DNA from: JAJDTQ01 sp963422385
GTDB lineage: Bacteria; Desulfobacterota; Binatia; UBA9968; JAJDTQ01
Direction of reading: 5' to 3'
Assembly (NCBI GenBank): GCA_963422385.1
Contig: OY729432.1
Coordinates: 3,844,001-3,908,000 of the forward strand
DNA length: 64,000 nt
Below the pieces are notes generated by a model. That model ran no database searches and was not told the origin of the DNA. It worked only from the letters and a program-made list of their open reading frames with translations. A program made the translations under genes and the position numbers. Positions within the stretch are counted from its first letter, which is position 1, and each line of letters begins with the position of its first letter. This document shows positions 55,566-64,000 of the stretch, one piece after another.

Positions 55566-56387
55566 ATGGCCACAGCCGTAGCGGAAACTCTCGATGACAC
55601 CGTCGAAACGAGCTTCAATTACATGGTCCACACCGGCCCCAGGCCCGTCACCACTTTCGACAAACCCAGCCTCGGGTACCCCCACGGCGACCGGAAGTAC
55701 GAGACGCACCAAGCCCTGGTGCGGAACGGGCGCCACTGCCCCGAGCTCTCCATGGAGCGCAACGGCTTCGCCCTCCGGCCCCAGCCCACGAAGATGACCG
55801 ACTTCTTCGACGAGGACGAGATACGTGCGGTCTACTATCCCGAGATGGAGGCGCTGATCAAGGAAAACACCGGCGCGTACCGGGTGCTGATCTTCGACCA
55901 CACCCTGCGCTCCGGCTATGAGGGGAAAGGCGTCAAGGGACCGGTCCGGAACGTGCACAACGACTACACCGAATGGTCCGGCCCGGAGCGGGTGCGGGAC
56001 CTGCTGCCGGACGAGTCGGAGGAGTTGCTCAAGCGCCGCTTCGCCGTGGTGCAAGTGTGGCGCGGCATGCTCAACCCGGTGGTCCGGTCTCCGCTGGCCA
56101 TGTGCGACGCCCGGAGCATTGCGACGGAGGATCTCATCCCGACCGTGCGGCCGCATCCCGACCGGCTCGGCGAAACCTACCACTTGACCTACAATCCCGG
56201 CCACCGCTTCTACTACTACCCGGACATGCAGCCGGACGAGGCCATTGTTTTCAAGTGCTACGACTCGAAGCAGGACGGCCGGGCGCGCTTTTCCGCCCAC
56301 TCGGCCTTCGACCACCCGGACACGCCGGCGGACGCACCGCCCCGGGAGAGCATCGAGATCCGGACGCTCGCTTTCTTCAACGAATAG
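55566..56387 (+). CDS. CmcJ/NvfI-family (2-oxoglutarate oxygenase-like) protein
   Basis: 273 aa, AAAGGAG before ATG. VHNDYTEWSGPERVRDLLP gives the His-x-Asp facial triad pair, and HRFYYYPDMQPDEAIVFKCYDS is the second half of the fold, with a late His in HSAFDHPD. This is the CmcJ/NvfI family of Fe(II)-type oxidoreductases known from cephamycin and fungal meroterpenoid biosynthesis and from many uncharacterised bacterial genes. The substrate is unknown. A REP-like hairpin (56399-56430) lies just after it. Confidence 0.8.
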   Translation: MATAVAETLDDTVETSFNYMVHTGPRPVTTFDKPSLGYPHGDRKYETHQALVRNGRHCPELSMERNGFALRPQPTKMTDFFDEDEIRAVYYPEMEALIKENTGAYRVLIFDHTLRSGYEGKGVKGPVRNVHNDYTEWSGPERVRDLLPDESEELLKRRFAVVQVWRGMLNPVVRSPLAMCDARSIATEDLIPTVRPHPDRLGETYHLTYNPGHRFYYYPDMQPDEAIVFKCYDSKQDGRARFSAHSAFDHPDTPADAPPRESIEIRTLAFFNE

Positions 56388-56398
56388 CGGACAGATCG

Positions 56399-56430
56399 GT
56401 GCGGGCGGGCGGTTCGAAACCCGCCCGCAC
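56399..56430. repeat. 11-bp hairpin REP-like repeat after the CmcJ-like gene
   Basis: GTGCGGGCGGG (56399-56409) and CCCGCCCGCAC (56420-56430) pair perfectly around GGTTCGAA. Same family as 15934. It lies between convergent genes and may serve both as 3' structure. Confidence 0.6.
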
Positions 56431-56476
56431 ATCGGCATGAGGGTACGGCCCGCGGCAAATCGACGGGGCCGCAGGG

Positions 56477-56857
56477 TCACATCTCGTCATCGAATCCGCG
56501 GTTGAAACGGCGCCGCCAGTAGGCGTCGAGCGCTTCGTAAAGGCCCGGGTCGGCCTTCCTGTTCTTGACGAACCAGTCCCCCAGGATGTCGATGCTGTGG
56601 TCCACGTCCAGCACCGGGTTGGACGCGAACAGCACCATCCGGGACAACGCCTTGCGGCTGGCGTTCTTCTCCAGGGCGTTTCCCAAGGCGACCATGAACA
56701 CCTCGCGCTGGTCTTCCCGAAGGCGGTTGTAAAGGCTCCACAAGACGGACGCGGCGCCGTAGCTCTCGACGTCCCTGGCGGTTTCGGCGTCGAGACCCAG
56801 GGTGATGCGAACGATGAGCCGCTCGTAGCCCCTTATGTCGTAGTATTCGTACCGCAT
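56477..56857 (-). CDS. hypothetical protein, 126 aa
   Basis: From ATG 56857 (MRYEYYDIRGYERLIVRITLG). Helical, charged, no family recognised. Its fragment LYNRLREDQREVFMVALGNALEKNASRKALSR looks like a single helical-bundle protein. It lies 61 bases behind the TPP enzyme gene on the same strand and may be cotranscribed. Confidence 0.6.
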   Translation of the reverse strand: MRYEYYDIRGYERLIVRITLGLDAETARDVESYGAASVLWSLYNRLREDQREVFMVALGNALEKNASRKALSRMVLFASNPVLDVDHSIDILGDWFVKNRKADPGLYEALDAYWRRRFNRGFDDEM

Positions 56858-56918
56858 TCCAGGCGAACGTCGGGACTCGATTCCTGGAGTCCGAGGAACG
56901 GAACGCGCGCCGAACCGT

Positions 56919-58703
56919 TCAGCGCCGCTGGGTGATCGTGTCCACCAGCGCCGGCTTCCCCTGCTTGACCTGCTCGATGGCGCGGTCGAGGGCGGGCCTG
57001 AGATCGTCGGCGTTCTCGATGGGACCCTCGCCGTACCAGCCCATGGAACGGGCCAAGGTCGCGAAGTCGGGATCCGGTCCGCACAGGTCCATGCCGATGT
57101 GCGCCCGGGAGGGATCTGTGCCACGGTTCCGCGCCATGACGATCTGATGGTTCCAGTCGTTGTAGTAGGCGCGGTTGTTGTACATCACGATGAGCATGGG
57201 GATCTGGTACTTCGCCGCGACCCACAGGGAACCGGCATCGAACATCAGGTCGCCGTCGGGCTGGAGGTCTACCACCAGCCGCCCCTTCCCCCTGTGGGCC
57301 AGGGCCACGCCCAGGGACAGGCCGATCTGCGTGCCGGTGCCCAGCTCGCGGCCGCCGTGGCGGTAGGGCCGGTCGAAGTTCCACAACCGGCGCGCCCAGT
57401 CGTGCAGCGTCCCGGATGTCAGCACCCAGTCCTCGTCCTTGATGGCGTCCCATACCTCCAGAGCAAGCCGCGGCACGGTCATGGGTACCGCGTCCCAGCG
57501 GTCCTCCTCCGCCTGCTTGCGCCACTGGGCCCGGATCTCGGCGTGGCGCCGGCCCGCCGCGTCGGTCCGCTCGGAAACCTTCTCGGCCAGACCCGGCATC
57601 CGGTCGATGCGCTCCTTCAGAAGCCTCGTCAGCGCCGGCGCCGTGGTCACCGGGTCCGCGGTCATGCGCTGGTGCGCGTAGAACGGACGGGCGTAGGTCA
57701 TGGCCCACTTGCTGATCTCCACGTCGGTGTAGCCGATGTCGATCCAGGTGGCGTCTTTCGGCACCATGCTGACCACCGTGCGGGTGGCGATGTCGCGCAC
57801 GTGGGTGGGCTTCTCGAAATCCGCGATGTCCAGCGTCAGCACCACGTCCGCGTCCTTGTAGCAGCCTTCGCTGTCCATGCTCAGGTTCAACGGATGCTCG
57901 CTCGGAAAGTTGAGGCGCGAGTCGCAGTCCCACACCGCCGCGCCCAAGGTCTCCGCCAGCTCCACCACGTGGTCCCAGCCGTGGGGCGGCCGGGCCGCGA
58001 AGTCCGCCACGATGACCGGCCGCCTGGCCGCAGCCAGAGTGTCCGCCGCCTTCTCCAGCGCCGCCGGGTCCGCCATGACCGGCGCCGGCACGTGCACGTT
58101 GTCCGCCGGCGGCATGGCCACGTCGTGGTCCAGGGCCGCCTCCTGCAGGCCGGCGTCGTAGCACATGTAGATGGGGCCCTGCTTGCCGCTCATCATCACC
58201 GAATAGGCCCGTGCGAAAGCGCCCGGAACGGCGTCGATGGTGGTGGGCTGGGAGTCCCACTTGACGTAGTGCCGGATGGCCTCGCCCTGGACGCTGGCCG
58301 AATGGATCCAGTCGATGAACGGCCGCCTCTTGGGCTCTTCCATGGGGCCGGTGGCGCCCATGATGAAGATCGGCGCCCGGTCGAGATAAGCGTAGTAGAT
58401 TCCCATGGGAGCGTGCAGCAGCCCCACCAGGTTGTGGACGATGGCAATCATCGGCTTGCCGCTGGCGCGGGCGTAGCCGTGGGCGATCTGCACCGCGATC
58501 TTCTCATGGTTGCACAGCATCATCGGCGGGTCGTTCTCGCCGTAGTTCACCAGCGAGTCGTGAAGACCCCGGTAGCTGGCCCCGGGATTCAGCGCGATGT
58601 ATTCGAACCCGTAACGCTTGACCATGTCGACGATGACGTCCGACTGCCACTTGCGGTCCGACTTCTTGACGGCGGGCGCTTCGATCTTTTCCGCTTTGCT
58701 CAT
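56919..58703 (-). CDS. thiamine-pyrophosphate-dependent enzyme (acetolactate-synthase-like)
   Basis: 594 aa with all three TPP-enzyme domains. ALNPGASYRGLHDS and NHEKIAVQIAHGYARASGKP (with the catalytic Glu in the first) are the pyrimidine-binding half. VVDLQPDGDLMFDAGSLWVAAKYQIPMLIVMYNN is the Mg-TPP GDG..NN motif. It is closely related to the neighbour at 58769 (shared strings LNPGASYRGLHDS, AIVHNLVGLLHAPMGIYYAY). Likely substrate: a 2-oxo acid, type undetermined. The gap to the upstream copy is 65 bases. Confidence 0.88.
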   Translation of the reverse strand: MSKAEKIEAPAVKKSDRKWQSDVIVDMVKRYGFEYIALNPGASYRGLHDSLVNYGENDPPMMLCNHEKIAVQIAHGYARASGKPMIAIVHNLVGLLHAPMGIYYAYLDRAPIFIMGATGPMEEPKRRPFIDWIHSASVQGEAIRHYVKWDSQPTTIDAVPGAFARAYSVMMSGKQGPIYMCYDAGLQEAALDHDVAMPPADNVHVPAPVMADPAALEKAADTLAAARRPVIVADFAARPPHGWDHVVELAETLGAAVWDCDSRLNFPSEHPLNLSMDSEGCYKDADVVLTLDIADFEKPTHVRDIATRTVVSMVPKDATWIDIGYTDVEISKWAMTYARPFYAHQRMTADPVTTAPALTRLLKERIDRMPGLAEKVSERTDAAGRRHAEIRAQWRKQAEEDRWDAVPMTVPRLALEVWDAIKDEDWVLTSGTLHDWARRLWNFDRPYRHGGRELGTGTQIGLSLGVALAHRGKGRLVVDLQPDGDLMFDAGSLWVAAKYQIPMLIVMYNNRAYYNDWNHQIVMARNRGTDPSRAHIGMDLCGPDPDFATLARSMGWYGEGPIENADDLRPALDRAIEQVKQGKPALVDTITQRR

Positions 58704-58768
58704 GTCTGTTTCCTCTTTCCGAACGGATGGGCGTCTCCACAAAAGAGCGACCGCGGCCAAGGGGCCCC

Positions 58769-60535
58769 TCAGGCGTTGATGTCTCTGCGCCAGACGATGG
58801 GGTCCACCAGCGCGGGCTTGCCGGCCTTGACCTGCTCGATGGCCCGGCGCACCGCCGGCACCACCTCGGCGGGATCCTCGATGGGGCCTTCGGCGTACCA
58901 GCCCATGCCTCGGGCGATGTGGGCGAAATCCGGCGGCGGCGCCTCCAGGTCCATGCCGATGTAGGCCCGGTCGGGATCGGTGCCGCGCTGGTGGGCCATG
59001 TGGATCTGATGCGCCCAGTCGTTGTAGTAGGCTCGGTTGTTGTACATGATGACGAGCATGGGGATGTCGTACTTGATGGGCATCCACAGCGCCCCCAGGT
59101 CGAACATCAGGTCGCCGTCGGGCTGGAGGTCCACCACCAGCCTCCCCTGCCCCTTGTGGGCCAGCGCCACGCCGATGGACATGCCGATCTGGGTGCCGGT
59201 ACCCAGCTCCCGGCCCGGGTGCCGGTACGGTTGGTCGAAGTCCCAGATCTTCTGGACCCAGTCCTTCAGGGTCCCGGCCGTCAGCACCCAATCCTCGTCC
59301 TTGATCGCCTGCCACACTTCGTAGGCCAGCCGGGACTCGGACATGGGCCTCTGGTCCATTTCCTCCTCGACCTGCTGCTGCCACTTCCGCCACTGGCCAT
59401 CGTGCTTTTCCGCCAGCGCCCTCTTGCGCCCCTCGACGCGCTCCCGCAGCGCGGGGTCGGCATTGATGAGGGTACCGCACGCGCGGGTGAGCTCGGGGAT
59501 GGTGATGGAGGTGTCCCCCATGACCCGCAAATCCCAGTTGTTGTGCTTGTTGTAGTCGGTGGCCCACTTGCTGATCTCGATGTCGGCGAAGCCCGCGTCG
59601 ACCCACTTGCAGTCCGGCGTCGTCACCACGGTGATCTCGCGGGTCCGGGTGTTGAGTTTGTGAGAGCCGCGGGTCCAGTCGACCACGTCCAGCGCCATCA
59701 CCAGGTCCACACCCGCGAACGCGTCCGGGTTGAAGCTCATGCTGAGGGGGTGGCGGTTGGGGAAGCCCAGCCGCTTGCACACGTCGAATACCGAAGCCCC
59801 CACGGTCTCCGCCAGCTCCACCGTAGGCTCGAAACCCTCCGGCATGCGCGCGGCGTACTCGGTGAGAAGCAACGGGTTGTCCGCCTTCACCAGCATCTCG
59901 GCGGCCTGGGTCACCACCGTCCGCTCCGGCGCGATGCGCGACGGCACCTTGACCGCGGACGCGGACGGGACCGGCACCTCGTCGGTGAGCGGGCTTTCCT
60001 GCAGCGCCGAGTCGTAGCACATGTAGATGGGGCCCTGGGGCTCGCTCATCATGATGGAGTAGGCCCGGGCGAAGGAGTCCGGCACGCCGTGGATGCTGCC
60101 GGGCTGATAGTCCCACTTGGTGAAGTTGCGCACCGCGTCGCCCTGGGCGAAAGCGGTGTGGATCCAGTCGATGAACGGGCGCCGGTACTTCTCGTCCATG
60201 GGGCCGGTGGCGCCGATGACGAAGACCGGGCAGCGGTCGATGTAGGCGTAGTAGATGCCCATGGGCGCGTGCAGCAGCCCCACCACGTCGTGCACGATAG
60301 CGATCATGGGCTTGCCCGAAGCCTTGGCGTAGCCATGGGCGATCTGCACGGCGATCTTCTCGTGGTTGCACAACAGCATCTCGGGATCGTTCTCGCCGTA
60401 GTTGACCATCGAGTCGTGGAGACCCCGGTAGCTGGCCCCCGGGTTCAGGGCGACATAGGGGATATCGTAGAGCTTCATGAGATCGACGATGACGTCCGAC
60501 TGCCAGCGCTGGCCTGATTTCCTGATGTCCGACAT
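58769..60535 (-). CDS. thiamine-pyrophosphate-dependent enzyme, tandem paralogue
   Basis: 588 aa, same architecture. ALNPGASYRGLHDSMVNYGEN, VQIAHGYAKASGKPMIAIVHDV and VVDLQPDGDLMFDLGALWMPIKYDIPMLVIMYNN are the motifs. It is the first gene of the pair, so a tandem duplication followed by divergence is likely; a heteromeric enzyme is possible. ATG 60535 is followed by the matching N terminus (DIRKSGQRWQSDVIVDLMKLYDIPYVALNPG). A long spurious minus frame spans both genes in another phase and is not real. Confidence 0.88.
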   Translation of the reverse strand: MSDIRKSGQRWQSDVIVDLMKLYDIPYVALNPGASYRGLHDSMVNYGENDPEMLLCNHEKIAVQIAHGYAKASGKPMIAIVHDVVGLLHAPMGIYYAYIDRCPVFVIGATGPMDEKYRRPFIDWIHTAFAQGDAVRNFTKWDYQPGSIHGVPDSFARAYSIMMSEPQGPIYMCYDSALQESPLTDEVPVPSASAVKVPSRIAPERTVVTQAAEMLVKADNPLLLTEYAARMPEGFEPTVELAETVGASVFDVCKRLGFPNRHPLSMSFNPDAFAGVDLVMALDVVDWTRGSHKLNTRTREITVVTTPDCKWVDAGFADIEISKWATDYNKHNNWDLRVMGDTSITIPELTRACGTLINADPALRERVEGRKRALAEKHDGQWRKWQQQVEEEMDQRPMSESRLAYEVWQAIKDEDWVLTAGTLKDWVQKIWDFDQPYRHPGRELGTGTQIGMSIGVALAHKGQGRLVVDLQPDGDLMFDLGALWMPIKYDIPMLVIMYNNRAYYNDWAHQIHMAHQRGTDPDRAYIGMDLEAPPPDFAHIARGMGWYAEGPIEDPAEVVPAVRRAIEQVKAGKPALVDPIVWRRDINA

Positions 60536-60659
60536 GTGGAACCTTTCTTTCTTTGGTGCGTAGGTGGAACCTACTAGGCCATGGGCAGCGGCTTGTCAAC
60601 GTGAAACCCAGCCGCCTCTCCTCGGCTTGCGAAGCGTACCCACGTTGATAGGGTCTGCG

Positions 60660-61136
60660 TCACTTCAGCGAGTCTGGCCGGCGCGGTTGCCGGCCTGATC
60701 GAACCGGCTGTGGGCATTGCTCTCGACGGATGATTCACAGGCTCTTCAACCGGACACCATCACATCCTCATCAACAAGGAGCCTGTCCGAGTAAGCGAAT
60801 CGTAGCGAGAGGCATGGAAACGGAGGCCATTTGAGGGCGGATTCGAGGAGAATATCGGGAATATTTGACGAAAATCCAACCTCAAATGGACCCATTTCCA
60901 TGCCTCGCAGTAGATTCCTGCTTTACTCGGACAGGCTCCTTGTGTCCCATGCGCGGGAGAAAGGTGATTCCGACAGAAGACACCCACCTGCACTACGGCA
61001 AGGGCAGACGGAAGCCACTCCCAAACTCGCTCCCGGGGACTACTAGCCGACCATGCAGTTCACCAACGGCCTCCATGCCTCCCACGGCAAGAAGCTCTCG
61101 CATACCATCCGCATCAAGGTGTTGCCGGGCAAGTGA
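60660..61136 (+). pseudogene. DUF4399 protein relic interrupted by a MITE
   Basis: The left part ends with a DUF4399-type block GSSTGHHHILIN at about 60740-60773. The right part, after the element, has VIPTEDTHLHYGKG in one frame, then GQTEATPKLAPGDY-TAG-PTMQFTNGLHASHGKKLSHTIRIKVLPGK after a one-base shift, ending at 61136. DUF4399 proteins read GHHHLLID, HLHFGKGQTEA, LxPGxHTLQL and ITITV in this order. Insertion, frameshift and stop codons show it is dead. Confidence 0.65.
60774..60943. mobile_element. 170-bp MITE with 21-bp terminal inverted repeats
   Basis: ACAAGGAGCCTGTCCGAGTAA (60774-60794) recurs exactly reversed at 60923-60943. The arms continue with mismatches inward (GGCATGGAAA on both sides, then a CCATTTGAGG pair). 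It has no coding capacity. It sits inside the DUF4399 relic, between its GHHHILIN and HLHYGKG blocks. The solo ends elsewhere are at 10163, 40771 and 62105. Confidence 0.85.
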
Positions 61137-61219
61137 CGTCGCGGTTCCCCCCGGCGCCGGCCCGGACGGCCGCGGGGCCCGTTTGACCACGAGGCGGCCG
61201 CCGGACAACACTGCCCGTT

Positions 61220-62098
61220 GTGGGACTCGGGATTCTCTACGCCCTGGCGGGGGGCATCGTATGGGGGTTGGTGCCGCCTCTGGTGAAGCGAGGGCTGGTC
61301 CACTCGGATGTGGACGCCGCGGTGATCATCCAGCAGCTTGCCATGGTGGCGTTCCTGGTCCTGTTCTGGATCGTCGGCTACAGCGCCGGCGGGCTACCGG
61401 TCCCCCTTCGCGCAGTGGTGACGTTCGTGCTCCTGGGAGCCGTGGGCGCGTTCTTCGGCCGCGTCTTCCTGCTCAGGGCCATCGATCAGATCGGCGCTTC
61501 CCGGGCACAATCGGTCAAGAACGCCTCGCCGCTGCTCACCGCCGTCATCGGCGTCACCCTTCTCGGGGAAAGCGCCACGCCGGGAACATTCGGCGGGGTG
61601 ACCCTGATCGTTGCCGGCATCCTGCTGATTACCCGTGTCAAGGGATCAGCGACGGAGCCCTCCGCGCCACTGACGGGTTTCGGCAACGCCTTTCTGTCAC
61701 TGCTCTTCTACAGCCTGGGGCCGATCCTGAAGCGGCTCGGCGTGCTGCAGGGCGGCGACCCCATCGCCGGCGCACTGATTACGCAGATCACCGGATTGAT
61801 CTTCATCGGCCTGCTGGGCAGGGTGCTGCGCATCCGCATCGTCTGTCGCGGCGTGCCGCTGAACAGCAGCGTATGCTTTGCCGCTTCCGGCGTCGTCCAC
61901 GCCATCGGCACCATACTGACGTTCATGGCCGTGGTCTACGCCCCGGCGGTGATCGTGGGACCCATCTGGAACATCCAGCCCCTGGTCACCTTCGCACTGG
62001 CGCACTTTACCCTGAAGGGAATCGAGATCGTGCGCTTTCAGGACGGCGTGGGCGCCGCTCTGATCGTCGTCGGGGTATTCGTGCTGGCGTGGGTCTGA
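61220..62098 (+). CDS. DMT-superfamily (EamA-type) transporter
   Basis: 292 aa, GTG start. Ten hydrophobic helices in two EamA halves, with the duplicated pattern GLGILYALAGGIVWGLVPPLVKRG and PVIVGPIWNIQPLVTFALAHFTLKGIEIVRFQDGVGAALIVVGV. Typical of metabolite exporters (amino acids, nucleosides, drugs); the substrate is unknown. It lies 83 bases after the DUF4399 relic. Confidence 0.85.
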   Translation: MGLGILYALAGGIVWGLVPPLVKRGLVHSDVDAAVIIQQLAMVAFLVLFWIVGYSAGGLPVPLRAVVTFVLLGAVGAFFGRVFLLRAIDQIGASRAQSVKNASPLLTAVIGVTLLGESATPGTFGGVTLIVAGILLITRVKGSATEPSAPLTGFGNAFLSLLFYSLGPILKRLGVLQGGDPIAGALITQITGLIFIGLLGRVLRIRIVCRGVPLNSSVCFAASGVVHAIGTILTFMAVVYAPAVIVGPIWNIQPLVTFALAHFTLKGIEIVRFQDGVGAALIVVGVFVLAWV

Positions 62099-62104
62099 AG
62101 ACCG

Positions 62105-62142
62105 GGAGCCTGTCCGAGTATGCGAATCGTAGCGAGGCGTGG
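62105..62142 (+). repeat. solo end of the AGGAGCCTGTCCG repeat family
   Basis: GGAGCCTGTCCGAGTATGCG and GAATCGTAGCGAGGCG, 6 bases after the EamA stop, match the arm of the MITE at 60774. No second arm is seen. Confidence 0.55.
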
Positions 62143-62233
62143 CGACGAGTAGGGACGGGAGCCACGCGCGGAGGAGCAGCGGACGGAAAAAAACCGCAAC
62201 TTGTCATGCGAATCAACGGCAAAGGACACGGGT

Positions 62234-62647
62234 TCACTCTATTCTTTTGAAAGAGGCGATGGTCTCGATCTCGATGTTTTCATTGCACTTGTTCACCTGA
62301 TTCGGAATAGTGAGCAAGTCGATCAGCCACCAAGCCACATAAACAACGGGCCCCAGAAAACCCGACACCACCATCACCGACCCTCCATTCGGTGATTCTT
62401 CGATCGAGGCAACAAAACCGATGAAGAGCGCTAGAACCCCGAGAAACGGCGCGATGATATAGAGCAGCCCCGCCCCGATTTGGCCGAGATAGAATTTGTG
62501 GACTCCAAGGACACTGAGCAAGAACCACAGTGCGTAAGTGAGAGCTACGGATTTCTTCCGGCGCTCAAGCTCACTGTCCAGGATACGGAACTCCTTGTCG
62601 CTAAGCTCGTTCTTCAGGGCTATCAACTCTCGGGAACGATCGGCCAC
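62234..62647 (-). CDS. TM2-domain protein
   Basis: 137 aa from ATG 62647. A charged N-terminal helix (DRSRELIALKNELSDKEFRILDSELERRKK) is followed by LTYALWFLLSVLGVHKFYLGQIGAGLLYI, the TM2 signature (G-x-H-x-F-Y-L-G). Two further membrane segments (PFLGVLALFIGFV and SGFLGPVVYVAWWLIDLLT) complete it. The role is unknown in bacteria. The base composition is AT-richer than its neighbours. Confidence 0.85.
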   Translation of the reverse strand: MADRSRELIALKNELSDKEFRILDSELERRKKSVALTYALWFLLSVLGVHKFYLGQIGAGLLYIIAPFLGVLALFIGFVASIEESPNGGSVMVVSGFLGPVVYVAWWLIDLLTIPNQVNKCNENIEIETIASFKRIE

Positions 62648-62722
62648 GATATTCCACCATCCTCCGGGGTTGACCTGAGCTTTCGACAGGACACCGGCTC
62701 CGGGAAGACTCCGGCGCGAGGC

Positions 62723-64000
<1,278 letters not shown>

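Noticed and set aside
56919..60599. Very long minus-strand frame spanning both TPP enzyme genes as one 1226-residue protein
   Set aside because: Its C-terminal half is the real TPP enzyme at 56919-58703, but its upstream half is out of phase with the second enzyme and has Arg/Gly/His-rich shadow composition.
61049..61051. TAG in the DUF4399 relic read as pyrrolysine
   Set aside because: The same stretch also has a frameshift and an element insertion, so the gene is decayed.

Overview
This 64 kb window is bacterial chromosomal DNA of high GC content, densely packed with genes on both strands. No rRNA or tRNA gene and no CRISPR array was seen. The gene set fits an uncultivated Gram-negative, deltaproteobacteria-like lineage of the Desulfobacterota, Binatota or Tectomicrobia kind: TatA, a DUF3426 zinc-ribbon protein, a lipoprotein with a lipobox, an MscS channel, a SAM-I riboswitch, a CysO-type sulfur carrier, at least two probable selenoproteins, and many accessory oxidoreductases and transporters. 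This placement is an inference, because no marker gene is present. AT-richer islands (about 23.4-28.9 kb, 39.3-40.8 kb, 52.2-54.5 kb and 62.2-62.7 kb) coincide with a defence-type helicase, broken genes and mobile elements.

Layout. 1-5 kb: edge of a luciferase-like monooxygenase, a HAD/nucleotidase, an Asp/Glu-racemase-superfamily enzyme with the single-cysteine arrangement of arylmalonate decarboxylase, a relic of an M19 dipeptidase, a Phd/VapC toxin-antitoxin pair with a palindromic operator, a BolA gene, a selenocysteine-containing redoxin and a PEP-mutase/isocitrate-lyase-family enzyme. 5.1-8.9 kb: a promoter, SAM-I riboswitch and terminator ahead of an E1-like adenylyltransferase, threonine synthase-like enzyme, CysO-like sulfur carrier and CysM-like synthase. 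This looks like a complete protein-thiocarboxylate sulfur-assimilation operon under SAM control. 9-16.8 kb: DUF3426 protein, tatA, a GST, and the glycine-cleavage genes gcvP, gcvH and gcvT with folD. 16.9-23.4 kb: alanine dehydrogenase, a DHH phosphoesterase, a small cupin, an exported lipoprotein plus a large exported helical protein, and RidA.

23.4-30.2 kb: a DUF4011-helicase-nuclease gene (defence-type architecture) broken beside a three-copy 8-bp repeat, then a HEAT-like protein. 30.3-39.2 kb: enoyl-CoA hydratase, aldehyde dehydrogenase, an ABC exporter, and a minus-strand cluster of bicupin, EutA-like reactivase and a second threonine synthase. 39.4-51.1 kb: a Sel1-repeat gene with a one-base deletion, an MscS channel, an MFS exporter, an AAA ATPase/nuclease, an FMN-dependent hydroxy-acid oxidase and an NMT1-type ABC importer. 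51.3-54.3 kb: a second selenoprotein (glutaredoxin-like), an IS256 relic, and an IS5 copy that splits another gene. 54.4-64 kb: a Dabb-isochorismatase fusion, a CmcJ-type oxygenase, tandem TPP enzymes, a MITE inside a DUF4399 relic, a DMT transporter, a TM2 protein and the partial gltD gene at the edge.

The two strongest themes are sulfur/selenium redox biology (SAM-regulated CysO-type operon plus two UGA-containing redox genes, each with a SECIS-like hairpin at the right distance) and gene decay through small mobile elements. Palindromic repeats are frequent, and one family repeatedly overlaps the stop codons of genes.
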